Assembly (NCBI GenBank): GCA_964388085.1
Contig: CAYLZW010000068.1
Location: 1-22,598 of the forward strand
Source: CAYLZW01 sp964388085
GTDB taxonomy: Bacteria > Myxococcota > UBA727 > CAYLZW01
DNA: 22,598 nt
Direction of reading: 5' to 3'
Under the pieces are notes generated by a model. That model was given only the letters and a program-made list of their open reading frames with translations. It ran no database searches and had not been told where the DNA came from. The position numbers and the translations under genes are program-made. Shown piece after piece: positions 6,499 to 16,298 of the stretch. The stretch's first letter is position 1, and every line of letters starts with the position of its first letter.

Positions 6499-8642
6499 CC
6501 GCGACGCTCGATGCGCGCGCGCAACCTCGAGGTCCGGAAGGAGCGCCGCGCCAGCGCCTCCACGAGGAGCTCGCGCCGGCCGACGAGCGTGACCGAGCGC
6601 CTGGCGCGCGTCACCGCCGTGTACAAGGTCTCGCGCAGGAGCAGGCGATTGCCCTCGTCGGGCAGCAGCACGAGCACGTGGTCGTACTCGCTGCCCTGGC
6701 TCTTGTGCACCGTCATGGCGAAGCAGAGCTTGGCGCGCGGCAGCCTGCCGCTCGGCAGACGTCGTACCCCGCCCGACGAGGGGAACGCGACGTCGAGCCG
6801 GATCTCACCCGGCGGCGCTCCGGTGTCCTCGCGCACGAGCGCGGCCACACCCTGGTCGCCGTTGAACAAGCCGGCGCCGTAGTCGTTCTCGAGCACCAAC
6901 ACCGGGGCGCCGGGGAAGTGATAGTCGCCGGCGGGGCCGGCGCGGTGCAGCAGCTCGCGCAGGCGGCCGTTGACGGCCTCCTCCCCCGCGGGCCCCTTGT
7001 GCGTGAAGCAAAGAGCGCGCGCGCTGGCCGTCTTCTCGAGCAGCGCCCGCAGAGACGCTTCGTCGCCCGGCACAAAGCCCTCGTGAAGCTGCCGCCGGAA
7101 CGCCGCGGGCGGACGGATGAGCTCGGCCCAGCGCAGCAACAGGGCCTCGCGCACCGCTGACGCAGCCGTCGCTTCGACAAACGCAACACCGTCGAAGTCG
7201 AGCTCCTCTACGCTCCGTTCGACGAGGCTTCGCTCGAGCACGACGTCGGCTGCCGTGGCATCGGCGCCCGGCGCGGCGGCGCCCTCCGCGCGCTGCATGG
7301 CGGCGGCGAGCTCGCGGACGGAGCGGCCGCCGGGGGTGTCCGCTTGCCGAAAGGGGCGCTTGAGCCGGACGTAGGACGCGGCCAACGAGGTGTCCTCGGC
7401 GTCGGGCAGCGCTGCGATGGCGCCCGCTAGCGCGGGAGAGGTCTCTGGCCCGAGCTCGTCGAGCAGCGACGTGAGCGCGCGGCGCAGCGCCGGCGAGGCG
7501 GCGGGCGCTGACGACGTCAACTGACGCAGCACGTCGCCCGTGCCGACGGCCGGGAGCTGCTCGGCGTCGCCCACCAGCACGAGCGTGAAGGGGCGCGCGC
7601 GCGGCAGCGCCGTCGTGAGCGCGGCCATCAGCGGCAGGTCCACCATGGAGACCTCGTCGATGATGACGAGGCGGGCCGGCAGCGGTGCGCCCGCGTCTCG
7701 CTGCGGGAAGCGCGCGCGGCGCGTGTAACCGAGCAGGCGGTGCAGCGTGCGCGCCTCGACGCGGGCGCCGGCGAGCGCGCGATCGCTCTCGAGCGCGCCG
7801 TCGCCGAGCAGGCGCAGGCTCTCCTCGACCGACTCCGTCATCCGCTTGGCCGCCCGGCCGGTGGGCGCCGCGAGCACGAGCTCGCCCGGAGCGACGCCCG
7901 CGGCCGCGAACGCCCGCAGCAGCGCCGTGATGACGGAGGTCTTGCCGGTGCCGGGCCCGCCCGAGAGCAGCAGCAACGACGAGCAGCAGGCCTGCAGCAC
8001 CGCGCGCACCTGCTCGGGCGCGAGCGCGAGCGGCTGACCGTCCCGGCCGTACAGCGGCGCGTCGGCGAGGGTCGCCCGTAGCGCGGCCGCGGCGCCGGGG
8101 AGGGGCGCACGCTGCCGCTGTGCCTCGAGGAGCCGCGCGACCGACTCTGCGACGACGGACTCGGCCGCGCCCAGATAGTGGAAGGTGACGACGCCGTCCT
8201 CGAGCACCAGCGGGCGTCGCTCCGGGGAGCTGCCGCAAAGGCGCGCGGCGCTGGACGAGCTCGCCTGGCGCTCGAGCCCACGCGCGAGGCCTCGCACCAC
8301 GCCCGCGGCGTCCACGGGAGCGCCGCGCGAAACCAACCACGAGACCAGCTCCGCGTAGTCGGGCGCGAGGCCGAGCGCGAGCGCGCTGCTGCCGGCGCTG
8401 ACCTCGATCTGCAGCGCCACCAGCAAGGTCGCCAGCGCCGCCCGCTCCTCGTCGCCGCTGCCCGCGGTGAAGTGATCGAGCAGCAGCTCCAGCGACGCGA
8501 GCTCCGCCTCGCTCAGCGCGTGCTCGGCCGCGAAAGCGCGCACGCGTGCGAACGGGTCCGCTTCTCTTCGCAGCAAGGCGCTCGCGACGGCGCCGCGCGG
8601 GCTGAGCGGCGGCCGGTCGAGGTAGCGCGCGTGGTCGCTCAT
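6495..8642 (-). CDS. recD: Exodeoxyribonuclease V alpha subunit, RecD helicase
   Basis: The 5'-to-3' motor of RecBCD, a superfamily 1B helicase of 715 residues, a little longer than the E. coli protein. Motifs in order: Walker A GGPGTGKT (about 226-233), Walker B IIDEVSMVD, motif III LVGDAEQLPAVGTGDVL, motif V MTVHKSQGSEYDHVLV and motif VI LYTAVTRARRSVTLVG. The N-terminal 150 residues are the helical RecB-contact region seen in the family. I start at the ATG at 8642, which overlaps the recB stop as ATGA; the open frame runs on upstream to 9434 but only as an out-of-frame shadow of recB. Last gene of the recC-recB-recD operon; its TAG stop is inside a hairpin. Confidence 0.96.
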   Translation of the reverse strand: MSDHARYLDRPPLSPRGAVASALLRREADPFARVRAFAAEHALSEAELASLELLLDHFTAGSGDEERAALATLLVALQIEVSAGSSALALGLAPDYAELVSWLVSRGAPVDAAGVVRGLARGLERQASSSSAARLCGSSPERRPLVLEDGVVTFHYLGAAESVVAESVARLLEAQRQRAPLPGAAAALRATLADAPLYGRDGQPLALAPEQVRAVLQACCSSLLLLSGGPGTGKTSVITALLRAFAAAGVAPGELVLAAPTGRAAKRMTESVEESLRLLGDGALESDRALAGARVEARTLHRLLGYTRRARFPQRDAGAPLPARLVIIDEVSMVDLPLMAALTTALPRARPFTLVLVGDAEQLPAVGTGDVLRQLTSSAPAASPALRRALTSLLDELGPETSPALAGAIAALPDAEDTSLAASYVRLKRPFRQADTPGGRSVRELAAAMQRAEGAAAPGADATAADVVLERSLVERSVEELDFDGVAFVEATAASAVREALLLRWAELIRPPAAFRRQLHEGFVPGDEASLRALLEKTASARALCFTHKGPAGEEAVNGRLRELLHRAGPAGDYHFPGAPVLVLENDYGAGLFNGDQGVAALVREDTGAPPGEIRLDVAFPSSGGVRRLPSGRLPRAKLCFAMTVHKSQGSEYDHVLVLLPDEGNRLLLRETLYTAVTRARRSVTLVGRRELLVEALARRSFRTSRLRARIERRG

Positions 8643-11600
8643 GGGGCGCTCCCCCCGAACACCGCGTCGTCGTCGTCGCCGCGCGCCCGCCGCCGGTAGG
8701 GCCAGCGGCGCAGCAGGTCCTCGTAGCGCATCACCTGCTCGAAGCGCGGCAGCTCGTGGAACACGCCGTAGCCGGGCGGCGCGTCCGCCTGTCCGCTGCC
8801 CCGCAGGTAGAAGTAGAAGGTGCCGCCGAACTTCTGCCGGTAGCTCTCCTCGTCGCGAACGCCGAGCCAACGCAGCACCGCCAGCGTGTAGATGGCGACC
8901 TGCAAGCGGTACTTCTCGTCGACGTGCGCGGCCACCCGCTCCGGCCGGTAGTCCGAGCCCGCGGCGCCGGGCTGCGCGCGCAGGAAGTTCGTCTTCCAGT
9001 CCACGATGCAGGTGCGTCCCGCGTGGCGGAAGACGAGATCGAGGCTGCCGGTCAGCCACCCGCGCCGCACGCGGAAGCAAAGATCGTCGTCGTCCTCTGA
9101 TGGCATGACATCCATGGTTTCCGGAATGACGGAGTTTGGCGCCGGCGGCGCTCCCTCGGCCGCTCGCAGCAGCGGGTGCTCGTCCTCGGGGATGGGCAGA
9201 TAGAAGCGCACCTCCGGCAGGCGCTGCTCGAGGGCGCAGAAGGGCGGGTACTCGACGAGCTCCTCGCTGCCAGGCGCCGCGCGGCCGTGGAACGGCCGGC
9301 GCAAGGTGTGAAACAACAACGACGCGGTGGCGTCGATCTGCGCGCGATCGAAGCCGAGCCGCTCGAGCTCCGCAAAGTGTCCACGAGCGCCCTGCTCCAC
9401 GGCGCCCTGCTCGAGCGCGGCCCCGTCGAGCCAAGCCGAGGGGTCTTCCGCCGCGCGCAAGGCTGCCAGCTCCGTCGTCGAGCCGAGCAGCGCCTCGAAG
9501 ATGTTGTGCACGGCGATGCCGACCCGCGCGGAGCCCGGCAGGATCAGCGGCTCGTCGCGCCCCGGCGTGGCGACGTTGGCGGCGGCGACCTCGACCTCGT
9601 CGGGCGCGCGGCGCTCGCGGCCGGCGTCCTCGGACAGCGCCTCGAGCGGCGGCTCATAGGGCCCGCGCGTGACGTCGTCGCTCTGTTCGGAGAAGTCGGT
9701 CTCGAGGGGCACCGCCGCCGGCGTACCGGCCGGCTCGGGCTCGACCGGTGCGTGCCCGGCGGCGCCGCCGGAGCGACGCTCGAGGGCCGTGTACGACGTC
9801 TGCAGCGGTCCCCGGCGGGCGCTGACGAGCCGCGGCAGGCGGCGCTGCGACTCGACGCTCGGCGCCGGGCGCGGCGGCGTGAAGCTCGCGAGAGCGTCGC
9901 GCACCGAGTCGTCGAGGACATCGGGCAGCGGAGGGATCCGCGCGGCCAACCGGCCCGCCTCGCGCACCTCGACGTGCTCGTTGCCGCCCTGCTGCCAGAT
10001 CTCACACAGCCGAGGGCGCACGCGCCGGTAGAGGCCCGGCACGAGGTGGCTGCCCTGCTGCCGCGGCGACCAGAACGGCAGATAGAGCTTCCCCTTCGCG
10101 CGCGTCGCGGCGACGTAGAGGAGGCGCGCGTTCTCCTGATCGTTCGCCTCCCCCCAGCTCTGGCCGGCGTCGCGCTCGGGGTTCAGCACGAGGGCGGAGC
10201 CGCGGCCCACCGGCAAGACCTCGGGCAGCTTGGGCGCTCGCTGCTCCCGGCCTTTGAAGCCGCCGGCGAGGAACACCACCGGGTACTCGAGCCCCTTCGA
10301 CGTGTGCATGGTCATCAAAGTGATGAGGTCCTGCTCGGACTCGAGGCGCAGCAGATCGGCCTCGGAGACCTCGTCGGGCGTCTGCTCGACGCGACGGCGC
10401 AGCTCTTCGACGAGCCGCGGCAGCATCCAGCCCGTCTCGGCGTGCAGCCGCAGCGTCTCGTCGAGCAGGTGGCGCATGTTGGTGGCCGCGCGCTCGCCTT
10501 CGCAGAACAACAGGCGGCGAATGACCGCGCTGCCCTGCTCGAGCGCGCGCAACATGCCCGGCACGTCCCCGCGGCGCGCGAGCGCGAAGAGCGAGGACAG
10601 CAACGTCACCTCGGCGCTGTCCGGCCCGAGATCGCTGACGTCGGCGAGGGCGTCACCGCGGATGGCGAAGAACGACGTGGCGAACGCGCGCATGACGTCG
10701 TTCGTGTTCTCGGGATCGAGCACGGCGATGAGCATGTCGAGGAGATCGAGCGCCTCCGCCGTCGCGTACAGCCCGCGCCGCTTGTACTGCGCGTAGGGCA
10801 CGCCCGCCCGCCGCAGCGCGCGGCCCATGTGCCGCAGGTCCTCGTGGGAGCGGCCGAGCACGCAGATGTCCCTGGCGCACAGGCGGCGCTCGCGCCGATC
10901 TCGCTTCGGATCGCGCACGCGAATGCCGCACGCGTCGGACAGCAAGCGGCGGATCTCGGCGGCGACACCGTGCGCGAGGGCGCCCCCGAGCTCGCCCTTG
11001 CTATAGCGCTCTTGAGGCTCCTGCTCGAAGACGCCCGCGGGCGCCAGCAGCACCAGCGGGCGCGCGCCCTCTTCATCCTGGAGCTGGTAGCCGCCGCGCG
11101 CCGTCAGCGGCCGGTAGGCGATGGGCTCGTCGGCGAACAGCCGGTCTGCGAACACGTCGTCGAGAGCACGCAAGAGCGCCGGGGTGCTACGCCAGTTGTC
11201 GTCGAGCGTGACCTCGTCGCCGCCGCCCGCGGCGAGGATCTCGCCCGCCGCGCGCTGGTAGGCCTGCACGTCCGCGCCGCGGAAGCGATAGATGGCTTGC
11301 TTGGGATCGCCGACGACGACGAGGCCGCCGTCCGCCCGGCGCTGCTCGCCCGCGGCGCGCACGAAGACGGTGCGAAAGATGTCCCATTGGCGATCGTCGG
11401 TGTCCTGGAACTCGTCGATGAGGCCGAGCGCGAAGCGCTCTCGCAGCGCGCGCAGCAACAGGCGCTGCGAGAGCGGCGCGTCCTCCTCGGAGGCGAGCGC
11501 GTCGCGCAGGCGCCAGACCATCTCGTCGAAGGTGAGCGTGCCGCGCTCGTCGTGCAGGTGGCGCATCTCCGCGCGCACATCGGGCGCGAGCGCCGCCGCG

Positions 11601-12592
11601 GCGTAGGGCACCGCGTAGTCGCGCAGCGCGTCAACCTCGAGGAGGAACGCGCGCTGTTCGTCGGTGTGACAGGCGGCCTTCACCTTGCCCGCGCGCACGC
11701 GCCCGAAGGCCGCGTTGTTCTTCGGCATCGCCGCCGCGGCCGGCCCGATGGCCGCGAACATCACCGCGCGCCCTCGATCGAGGCTGTCCTTGGCGAGCGC
11801 CAACCCGTCGAGGAGGTTCTGCGTGAAGCTCCAGTAGGCGCGCAGATCGTCCGTGACGAACCTGCCTCCCACGTAGGGGTGCGCGTGAAACGGGTGCGCG
11901 TCGCCCTGCGCCATGCTCGGCTCACCGAGCGTCCGCCAGGACTCGAGCAGGGCCGCCGCGCGCGCCTCGAGGTCTTCGAGCGATGGCAGCACCGGCTCGC
12001 GTACACCCGCGACGCGGCGCACCGTCTGCTCGATCTCGTCCCGTCGCGGCATCGGCAGGCTCGACCAATAGCGCTCCAGCGCGGGCTCGGCGATGCGCCG
12101 GCGCAGCACCGAGCGCCACGCTTCGTCGAACGGGCTGTCGACGACGTCGTCACCCGTTCCGGGCGGGAGGCCGGCGAGCACGCCATGCTCCTTGAGCGCC
12201 TGCAAACAAAACTGATGAATGGTGCCGATGAGCGCGCCATCGAAGCTCGCCAGCGCCCGCGCCGCCAGCGCTTGTTCGCGCGCGCCGATGCGCCAGGCCC
12301 CGCCGCTCACCGGCTGCACGGGGTCGGGCTCGAGCACCCGGCGCAGGCGTTCGCGCACCCGCTGGCGCAGCTCCCCCGCGGCCTTCTCGGTATAGGTGAC
12401 GACGAGCAGGCGGTCGATGGGCAGCTCGCCCGACAGCACGACGTCGACGACGAGGTGCTCGATCAGGTGGGTCTTGCCCGTGCCCGCGGACGCCCCTACC
12501 GAGCACCACGACGTCCGGCGCACCTCGTCGAGGATGTCAGGGCGCGCCAGCCAGCCCGTGAGCTCCGCGTCGCTCGCGAGGGTCGTCGTCAT
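8639..12592 (-). CDS. recB: Exodeoxyribonuclease V beta subunit, RecB helicase-nuclease
   Basis: The 3'-to-5' helicase and only nuclease of RecBCD, which resects double-strand breaks and loads RecA; 1317 residues, slightly above the E. coli length. Visible UvrD-type motifs: Walker A GASAGTGKT (33-41), Walker B LIDEFQDTD (about 390), VVGDPKQAIYRFRGAD, DDNWRSTP, LMTMHTSKGLEYPVVFL and LLYVAATRAKGKLY. The C-terminal nuclease keeps GIAVHNIFE, GSLDLVF and IVDWKTN (about 1197), so the metal-binding His, Asp, Asp and the Lys are intact. QVAIYTL and FGGTFYFYLRG follow as in E. coli. A poorly conserved linker (about 850-1010) separates helicase and nuclease. Both ends overlap neighbours by 4 bp (ATGA), implying translational coupling. 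Confidence 0.97.
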   Translation of the reverse strand: MTTTLASDAELTGWLARPDILDEVRRTSWCSVGASAGTGKTHLIEHLVVDVVLSGELPIDRLLVVTYTEKAAGELRQRVRERLRRVLEPDPVQPVSGGAWRIGAREQALAARALASFDGALIGTIHQFCLQALKEHGVLAGLPPGTGDDVVDSPFDEAWRSVLRRRIAEPALERYWSSLPMPRRDEIEQTVRRVAGVREPVLPSLEDLEARAAALLESWRTLGEPSMAQGDAHPFHAHPYVGGRFVTDDLRAYWSFTQNLLDGLALAKDSLDRGRAVMFAAIGPAAAAMPKNNAAFGRVRAGKVKAACHTDEQRAFLLEVDALRDYAVPYAAAALAPDVRAEMRHLHDERGTLTFDEMVWRLRDALASEEDAPLSQRLLLRALRERFALGLIDEFQDTDDRQWDIFRTVFVRAAGEQRRADGGLVVVGDPKQAIYRFRGADVQAYQRAAGEILAAGGGDEVTLDDNWRSTPALLRALDDVFADRLFADEPIAYRPLTARGGYQLQDEEGARPLVLLAPAGVFEQEPQERYSKGELGGALAHGVAAEIRRLLSDACGIRVRDPKRDRRERRLCARDICVLGRSHEDLRHMGRALRRAGVPYAQYKRRGLYATAEALDLLDMLIAVLDPENTNDVMRAFATSFFAIRGDALADVSDLGPDSAEVTLLSSLFALARRGDVPGMLRALEQGSAVIRRLLFCEGERAATNMRHLLDETLRLHAETGWMLPRLVEELRRRVEQTPDEVSEADLLRLESEQDLITLMTMHTSKGLEYPVVFLAGGFKGREQRAPKLPEVLPVGRGSALVLNPERDAGQSWGEANDQENARLLYVAATRAKGKLYLPFWSPRQQGSHLVPGLYRRVRPRLCEIWQQGGNEHVEVREAGRLAARIPPLPDVLDDSVRDALASFTPPRPAPSVESQRRLPRLVSARRGPLQTSYTALERRSGGAAGHAPVEPEPAGTPAAVPLETDFSEQSDDVTRGPYEPPLEALSEDAGRERRAPDEVEVAAANVATPGRDEPLILPGSARVGIAVHNIFEALLGSTTELAALRAAEDPSAWLDGAALEQGAVEQGARGHFAELERLGFDRAQIDATASLLFHTLRRPFHGRAAPGSEELVEYPPFCALEQRLPEVRFYLPIPEDEHPLLRAAEGAPPAPNSVIPETMDVMPSEDDDDLCFRVRRGWLTGSLDLVFRHAGRTCIVDWKTNFLRAQPGAAGSDYRPERVAAHVDEKYRLQVAIYTLAVLRWLGVRDEESYRQKFGGTFYFYLRGSGQADAPPGYGVFHELPRFEQVMRYEDLLRRWPYRRRARGDDDDAVFGGSAP

Positions 12593-15500
12593 CGTCGCTC
12601 CCCTGACTCGAGCTCGAACAGCGGCAGGAAGCGCTCGCGCAAGAGCGCGGCGAGCTCTGTCTTCGTCGGCGCGCGGCAGCCCGCCAGATCGCGCAGCGGC
12701 TCCTTACGCCGCTCGGGCAGCGCCTCTCGGTCCGGCCAGGCGCTTGCCAGCTTCTCGAGCAGATAGGCGTACGCGTTGCTCAACTTGGCGTCGTCCTCGA
12801 CGACGTCGCTCATGTCGCGCACGTCGCCGAGGCCGAGCCAGCCGAGGGGCAGATGGAAGGGATGCAAGCCGCTCACGAGCGGTCTGATCAAGCGCTCGAG
12901 GTAGGCGCACGCCTCCGCCGTCGACGGCGCGCGCAAATGGACCGGGGCGATGGCCTCCTTGCCCGCGATGCACAGGCTGGTGACGGGCGCGCCGTCGGGC
13001 AAGAGCCCCGCCGCCGCGAGCAGCATCACCTCGATGTGCAGGCGCAGATCGTCATTGGTGCCTTTGCCGGCGCCGGGTTTGCTGCTGCGGCCATGGAAGC
13101 TGACGAGGAGCGGCTCCTCGAGCGAGCCGAAGAGCATGCTGCTCGCGTGCGTGAGCTCGACGAGGCCGAACGCCGTCCGCAGCACGACTGGCGGAGCGCT
13201 GATGGTCAGCATGGAGCGGCGCGTCGCGTCGCCGAGCACGAGCGCCCCGCGATAGGGCTTCGCGGAGAACGCCTGGTACTCGCTGGCGAGCGCGTCGATT
13301 ACGGCGAGCGCCCGCTCGCGCGGCAATTGGAGCGCCTCGGGAGGACACAGCGCGCCGAACGGCAGCGCGCCGAGCCGCTCCTCTCGCTCGAGCGCCTCTC
13401 GGACGACGCGCTCGACGTGCGCTTCGCCCGGCGGCGCCGCCCGTGAGGCCTCGAACAACGCGCGCAGGACGCCTTGCGTAAGCTTCCAGATGGCAAACGG
13501 CTCGCTCTGAAACGGCTCGTGCTGCTTGAGCGCCTCCTCGTCGGCGTCGAGGTGCCAGCCCTTCAATTGCAGGTTCTCCTCGGCGCTCGCCGCGAGCGGA
13601 TCCTGGAGCACGTCGCGCAGCCGCCAGGAGTTGAAGCGACGTATCGTCGTCGTCGACCTCATCGCCGGCCGCGTCCGCGGCGCAGGCGGCACGAGGGCGG
13701 CCCGTTCGCGCGTTCCCTCGTGCGCCAGGCTGCGCTGCAGGCTCGCCGTCGTCAGGATGTGCTCGGGCGCGTCCGGAGCTTCGCTGCGCAGATGCGCTTC
13801 GAGCTCGCGGCGGAGACGCAGCGCGTCCCAGTCGAGGGCGGCCTCGAGGTCGTGCGAGCGCAGCGCGCGTGCGCTCGCACCGTCGTGCTCGTGCTCGTGC
13901 TCGTGCTCGTCACCGGCGGCGAAATAGCGGTCCGAGTGCGCGAACAGCGGGTGGCTGACCCTCGCCGCGTCGCGCAACCAGGCGACCGGGAACGCCTCGA
14001 GCAGCTCAGCGATCACCGACGATGGCGCGCGCGTGGCGTCCTTCTCCACGTCGTGATCCTGGTAGCTGAAGAGGAGGCGCCGCTCGGCGCTCAACACCGC
14101 CTGCAAGAACGCGAGCTGCTGCAGCTGCCGCCCGCTGTGCGGCAGAGTCGGCTCTCGGGTGCGCACGTCGAGCGGCGCGCTCCCCTCGCGGGCGGGGAAC
14201 TTGCCCTCGACGAGCCCGCTCACGCACACGGTGCCGAAGGGAATGGCGCGGTTCTTCTGCAACCGGCTGACGGCGACACCGCGGGTTCGAAAGCGCCCCA
14301 CCGCGCCGCCGTGCGTGCCGAGCGAAGCGCGCAGCAGCTCGACGATGGTGACGTAATCGAGCTCACCCGACCCCGGCGTCGTCGTGGTCACCTCATCGAG
14401 CTGCGTCAGGGCGCGGATGGCGCCGATGAGCGCGGCGAAGTGGGTGGTGTCGGCTTGGGTCCTCGGCGACAGGTAGGTGCGGACGAGCGCCTCGAGCACC
14501 TCGGCCCAACGCTCGCCGCTCAAGCTCGCGCCCGCGAGCGCGCGGACGTCCTGCAGCAGCGACGACACGACGGCGGCGAAGCCGCTCGCTTCCGTGCGAT
14601 CGCGCGGCAGCTCGACGGTCAGGGTTTCGGCGCCCGCCACCTCGCACGTCGTCACGCCGGACACGTACGCGCCGAGCGCCAGGCGGGCGAGGCCTTGCGC
14701 CCAGGAGTAGAGCGGCGTGCCCCCCGTGTAGCGGAGCTCCGCCTCCTCGCCGTCGAAGCCGAGGTAGACGCCGGCGTCGCGACACAGCATCGAGGCGCGC
14801 TCGGGATCGAGGCCGCCGCCCTGCCCGCCTCGAAAGCACGGGTGCGTGACGACGGCGAGCACCGCGTCGCGGCGCGCCTTCGTGTCGGGGAGCGCGAGCA
14901 GCGCGACGGCGACGTCGAGGAGGCGGCTGGCGCGGCCCCCATGCGGCGCGCTGTGCAAGAGGCCGCCGACGCCGGCGAAGCGATCCTCGAGCCAGGGGAT
15001 CTGCGCCCGATAGTCGACCGACAACACGGCGACGTCGTTCAGCAGGGTGTGCTCACGCGGATCGAGCAGCTCGTCCCAGAGCGCGTTGGTGATGACCTCG
15101 GCCTCTCGCCGGGCGCCGGGCGCGGCGAGCAACCTGACGCTGTCGTCGTCGAGCACCGCCGACGCCTCGAGCCCGCGCGGCTGTACCAGCGCGTGGTGTA
15201 GCGCACGCAGGGCCGATCCCGCGGGTGTGCGCGGCTCGTTCGCGAGCCGCTCGACGACCGCACCGGACGCGATCGCCTCGGCGGTCTGCCGAGCAGGCGC
15301 GCCCCAGCGACAGAGCAGGCTGTCGGGATCACGACGCCAATCGGCGTCCTCGCGCACGGTGTCGAGGTAACAGCGCGCATCGAAGCGATCGCCGAGCGCG
15401 CGCACGACGTCCCGCTCGCGCGGCGACAGGTACGCGTAGCCGAAGAAGCACAGTGACGTCGTGAGCGGACGGTCGCTGCGCACCACCTCGTCGAGTAGAC

Positions 15501-16161
15501 GCCGGAGGCGTACCGGCGAGCGGCGGCGCCGGGCGACGCCACCCACCATTTGCTCCCCCGCGTGCTCGACCACGCTGCGCCAGAGCGCCGCTTGCCAGTG
15601 GGCCTCTGGATGCTCGTGCGCTTCCGCCCGATCCTGCTCCCAGCGATCCAGCAGCTCCGGGTGGCTGTCGTCGTACGCGAGCAGTTGCTCCGCCAGCGCC
15701 AGCGCCAGCCGCACACGACGGCGGGAGCGTGACGACGCGGACAGAGGGGCGCGTTCGCCTTCGCGACCCGACGTGGTGGGCGCCGCGGGCTCGAGCAGGC
15801 GAGCGATGCGGCGCCAGGCAGGGGCGGCGTCCGCCTCGAGGCGATCGAAGGCATGCAGGAGCGCTCGCGTCAGGGAGCGCGGCTGCCAGGTCGGCGGCGG
15901 ATCGTCGAGCAGCTCGGCTGCACAGCGCGCCAGGGCGGCCTCGACGCTGCCGGCGTCTACGTTCATGAAGACGCCGAGGTCCTGCGAGACCTCTTGCTCG
16001 AGCCAGGCCTGCACGTCGCGGTTCGGCGCCGCGAGGAAGACGCGCTCGAACGGATCCGCGCGAGCGGCGAGATCGCGACGGAACGCGCGCGCCAGCGGCC
16101 GGAGCCCCGCGCCGAGCACCACGCGCAGCCCCCGTTCGTCTCGCTGCCGACCCTGCGACAA
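12589..16161 (-). CDS. recC: Exodeoxyribonuclease V gamma subunit, RecC
   Basis: The scaffold and Chi-recognition subunit of RecBCD. It starts with the family-like LRVVLGAGLRPLARAF...AAPNRDVQAWLEQEVSQDLGVFMNVD, corresponding to the inactive helicase fold of E. coli RecC. Later it has RTRGVAVSRLQKNRAIPFGTVCVSGLVEGKFPARE, the RecC equivalent of the helicase motif region; as expected, a Walker A motif is missing. The C-terminal part (AFGLVELTHASS, SFHGRSSKPGAGKGTNDDLRLHIE) is the degenerate nuclease-like domain. The start is uncertain: I prefer the TTG at 16161 because AGGGGAG precedes it; an ATG at 16203 lacks a Shine-Dalgarno and a GTG near 16125 is also possible. About 1190 residues. The stop overlaps the recB start by ATGA. 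It carries a small (Glu-His)4 run. Confidence 0.93.
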   Translation of the reverse strand: MSQGRQRDERGLRVVLGAGLRPLARAFRRDLAARADPFERVFLAAPNRDVQAWLEQEVSQDLGVFMNVDAGSVEAALARCAAELLDDPPPTWQPRSLTRALLHAFDRLEADAAPAWRRIARLLEPAAPTTSGREGERAPLSASSRSRRRVRLALALAEQLLAYDDSHPELLDRWEQDRAEAHEHPEAHWQAALWRSVVEHAGEQMVGGVARRRRSPVRLRRLLDEVVRSDRPLTTSLCFFGYAYLSPRERDVVRALGDRFDARCYLDTVREDADWRRDPDSLLCRWGAPARQTAEAIASGAVVERLANEPRTPAGSALRALHHALVQPRGLEASAVLDDDSVRLLAAPGARREAEVITNALWDELLDPREHTLLNDVAVLSVDYRAQIPWLEDRFAGVGGLLHSAPHGGRASRLLDVAVALLALPDTKARRDAVLAVVTHPCFRGGQGGGLDPERASMLCRDAGVYLGFDGEEAELRYTGGTPLYSWAQGLARLALGAYVSGVTTCEVAGAETLTVELPRDRTEASGFAAVVSSLLQDVRALAGASLSGERWAEVLEALVRTYLSPRTQADTTHFAALIGAIRALTQLDEVTTTTPGSGELDYVTIVELLRASLGTHGGAVGRFRTRGVAVSRLQKNRAIPFGTVCVSGLVEGKFPAREGSAPLDVRTREPTLPHSGRQLQQLAFLQAVLSAERRLLFSYQDHDVEKDATRAPSSVIAELLEAFPVAWLRDAARVSHPLFAHSDRYFAAGDEHEHEHEHDGASARALRSHDLEAALDWDALRLRRELEAHLRSEAPDAPEHILTTASLQRSLAHEGTRERAALVPPAPRTRPAMRSTTTIRRFNSWRLRDVLQDPLAASAEENLQLKGWHLDADEEALKQHEPFQSEPFAIWKLTQGVLRALFEASRAAPPGEAHVERVVREALEREERLGALPFGALCPPEALQLPRERALAVIDALASEYQAFSAKPYRGALVLGDATRRSMLTISAPPVVLRTAFGLVELTHASSMLFGSLEEPLLVSFHGRSSKPGAGKGTNDDLRLHIEVMLLAAAGLLPDGAPVTSLCIAGKEAIAPVHLRAPSTAEACAYLERLIRPLVSGLHPFHLPLGWLGLGDVRDMSDVVEDDAKLSNAYAYLLEKLASAWPDREALPERRKEPLRDLAGCRAPTKTELAALLRERFLPLFELESGERR
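13885..13908 (-). repeat. Hexanucleotide microsatellite in recC
   Basis: Four exact copies of gtgctc on the plus strand encode a Glu-His run (EHEHEHEHD) in RecC, in what looks like a surface loop. Perfect short tandem units of this kind can change length by slippage without shifting the reading frame. Confidence 0.8.
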
Positions 16162-16275
16162 AGCGCTCCCCTTTGCGAACCCCGACGAGCCCGCCCGGAC
16201 CATCCGCCAACGGCGTGCTCTTACGCAAGCCGCGGGCAGCATCGTCCCGCACGACGACAAGGCGCGTCGCATTGA

Positions 16276-16298
16276 CGCTCGGGGACAACGAACGAGCG
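16276..16298. promoter_or_regulatory. Dyad in the recC / WYL divergent intergenic region
   Basis: CGCTCG (16276-16281) and CGAGCG (16293-16298) form an inverted repeat with an 11-base spacer, so half-site centres are 17 bases apart. It sits between the divergent recC and WYL starts. TTGACG (16272-16277) and TAGGGT (16300-16305) lie beside it but are too far apart (22 bp) to be one standard promoter. In DNA this GC-rich a six-base dyad may be chance; I list it as a candidate operator only. Confidence 0.25.

Noticed and set aside
8643..9434. Upstream extension of the recD frame
   Set aside because: It runs out of frame inside recB; the ATGA overlap at 8639-8642 is a far better start and matches RecD length.
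9176..12766. 1196-residue open frame on the plus strand
   Set aside because: It is the antisense shadow of recB. Its composition is Arg/Leu/Gln/His-rich with no domain signature, while the minus strand carries all RecB motifs.
13474..15201. 575-residue plus-strand open frame
   Set aside because: Antisense shadow of recC produced by the high GC content; no recognisable motif and no ribosome-binding site.
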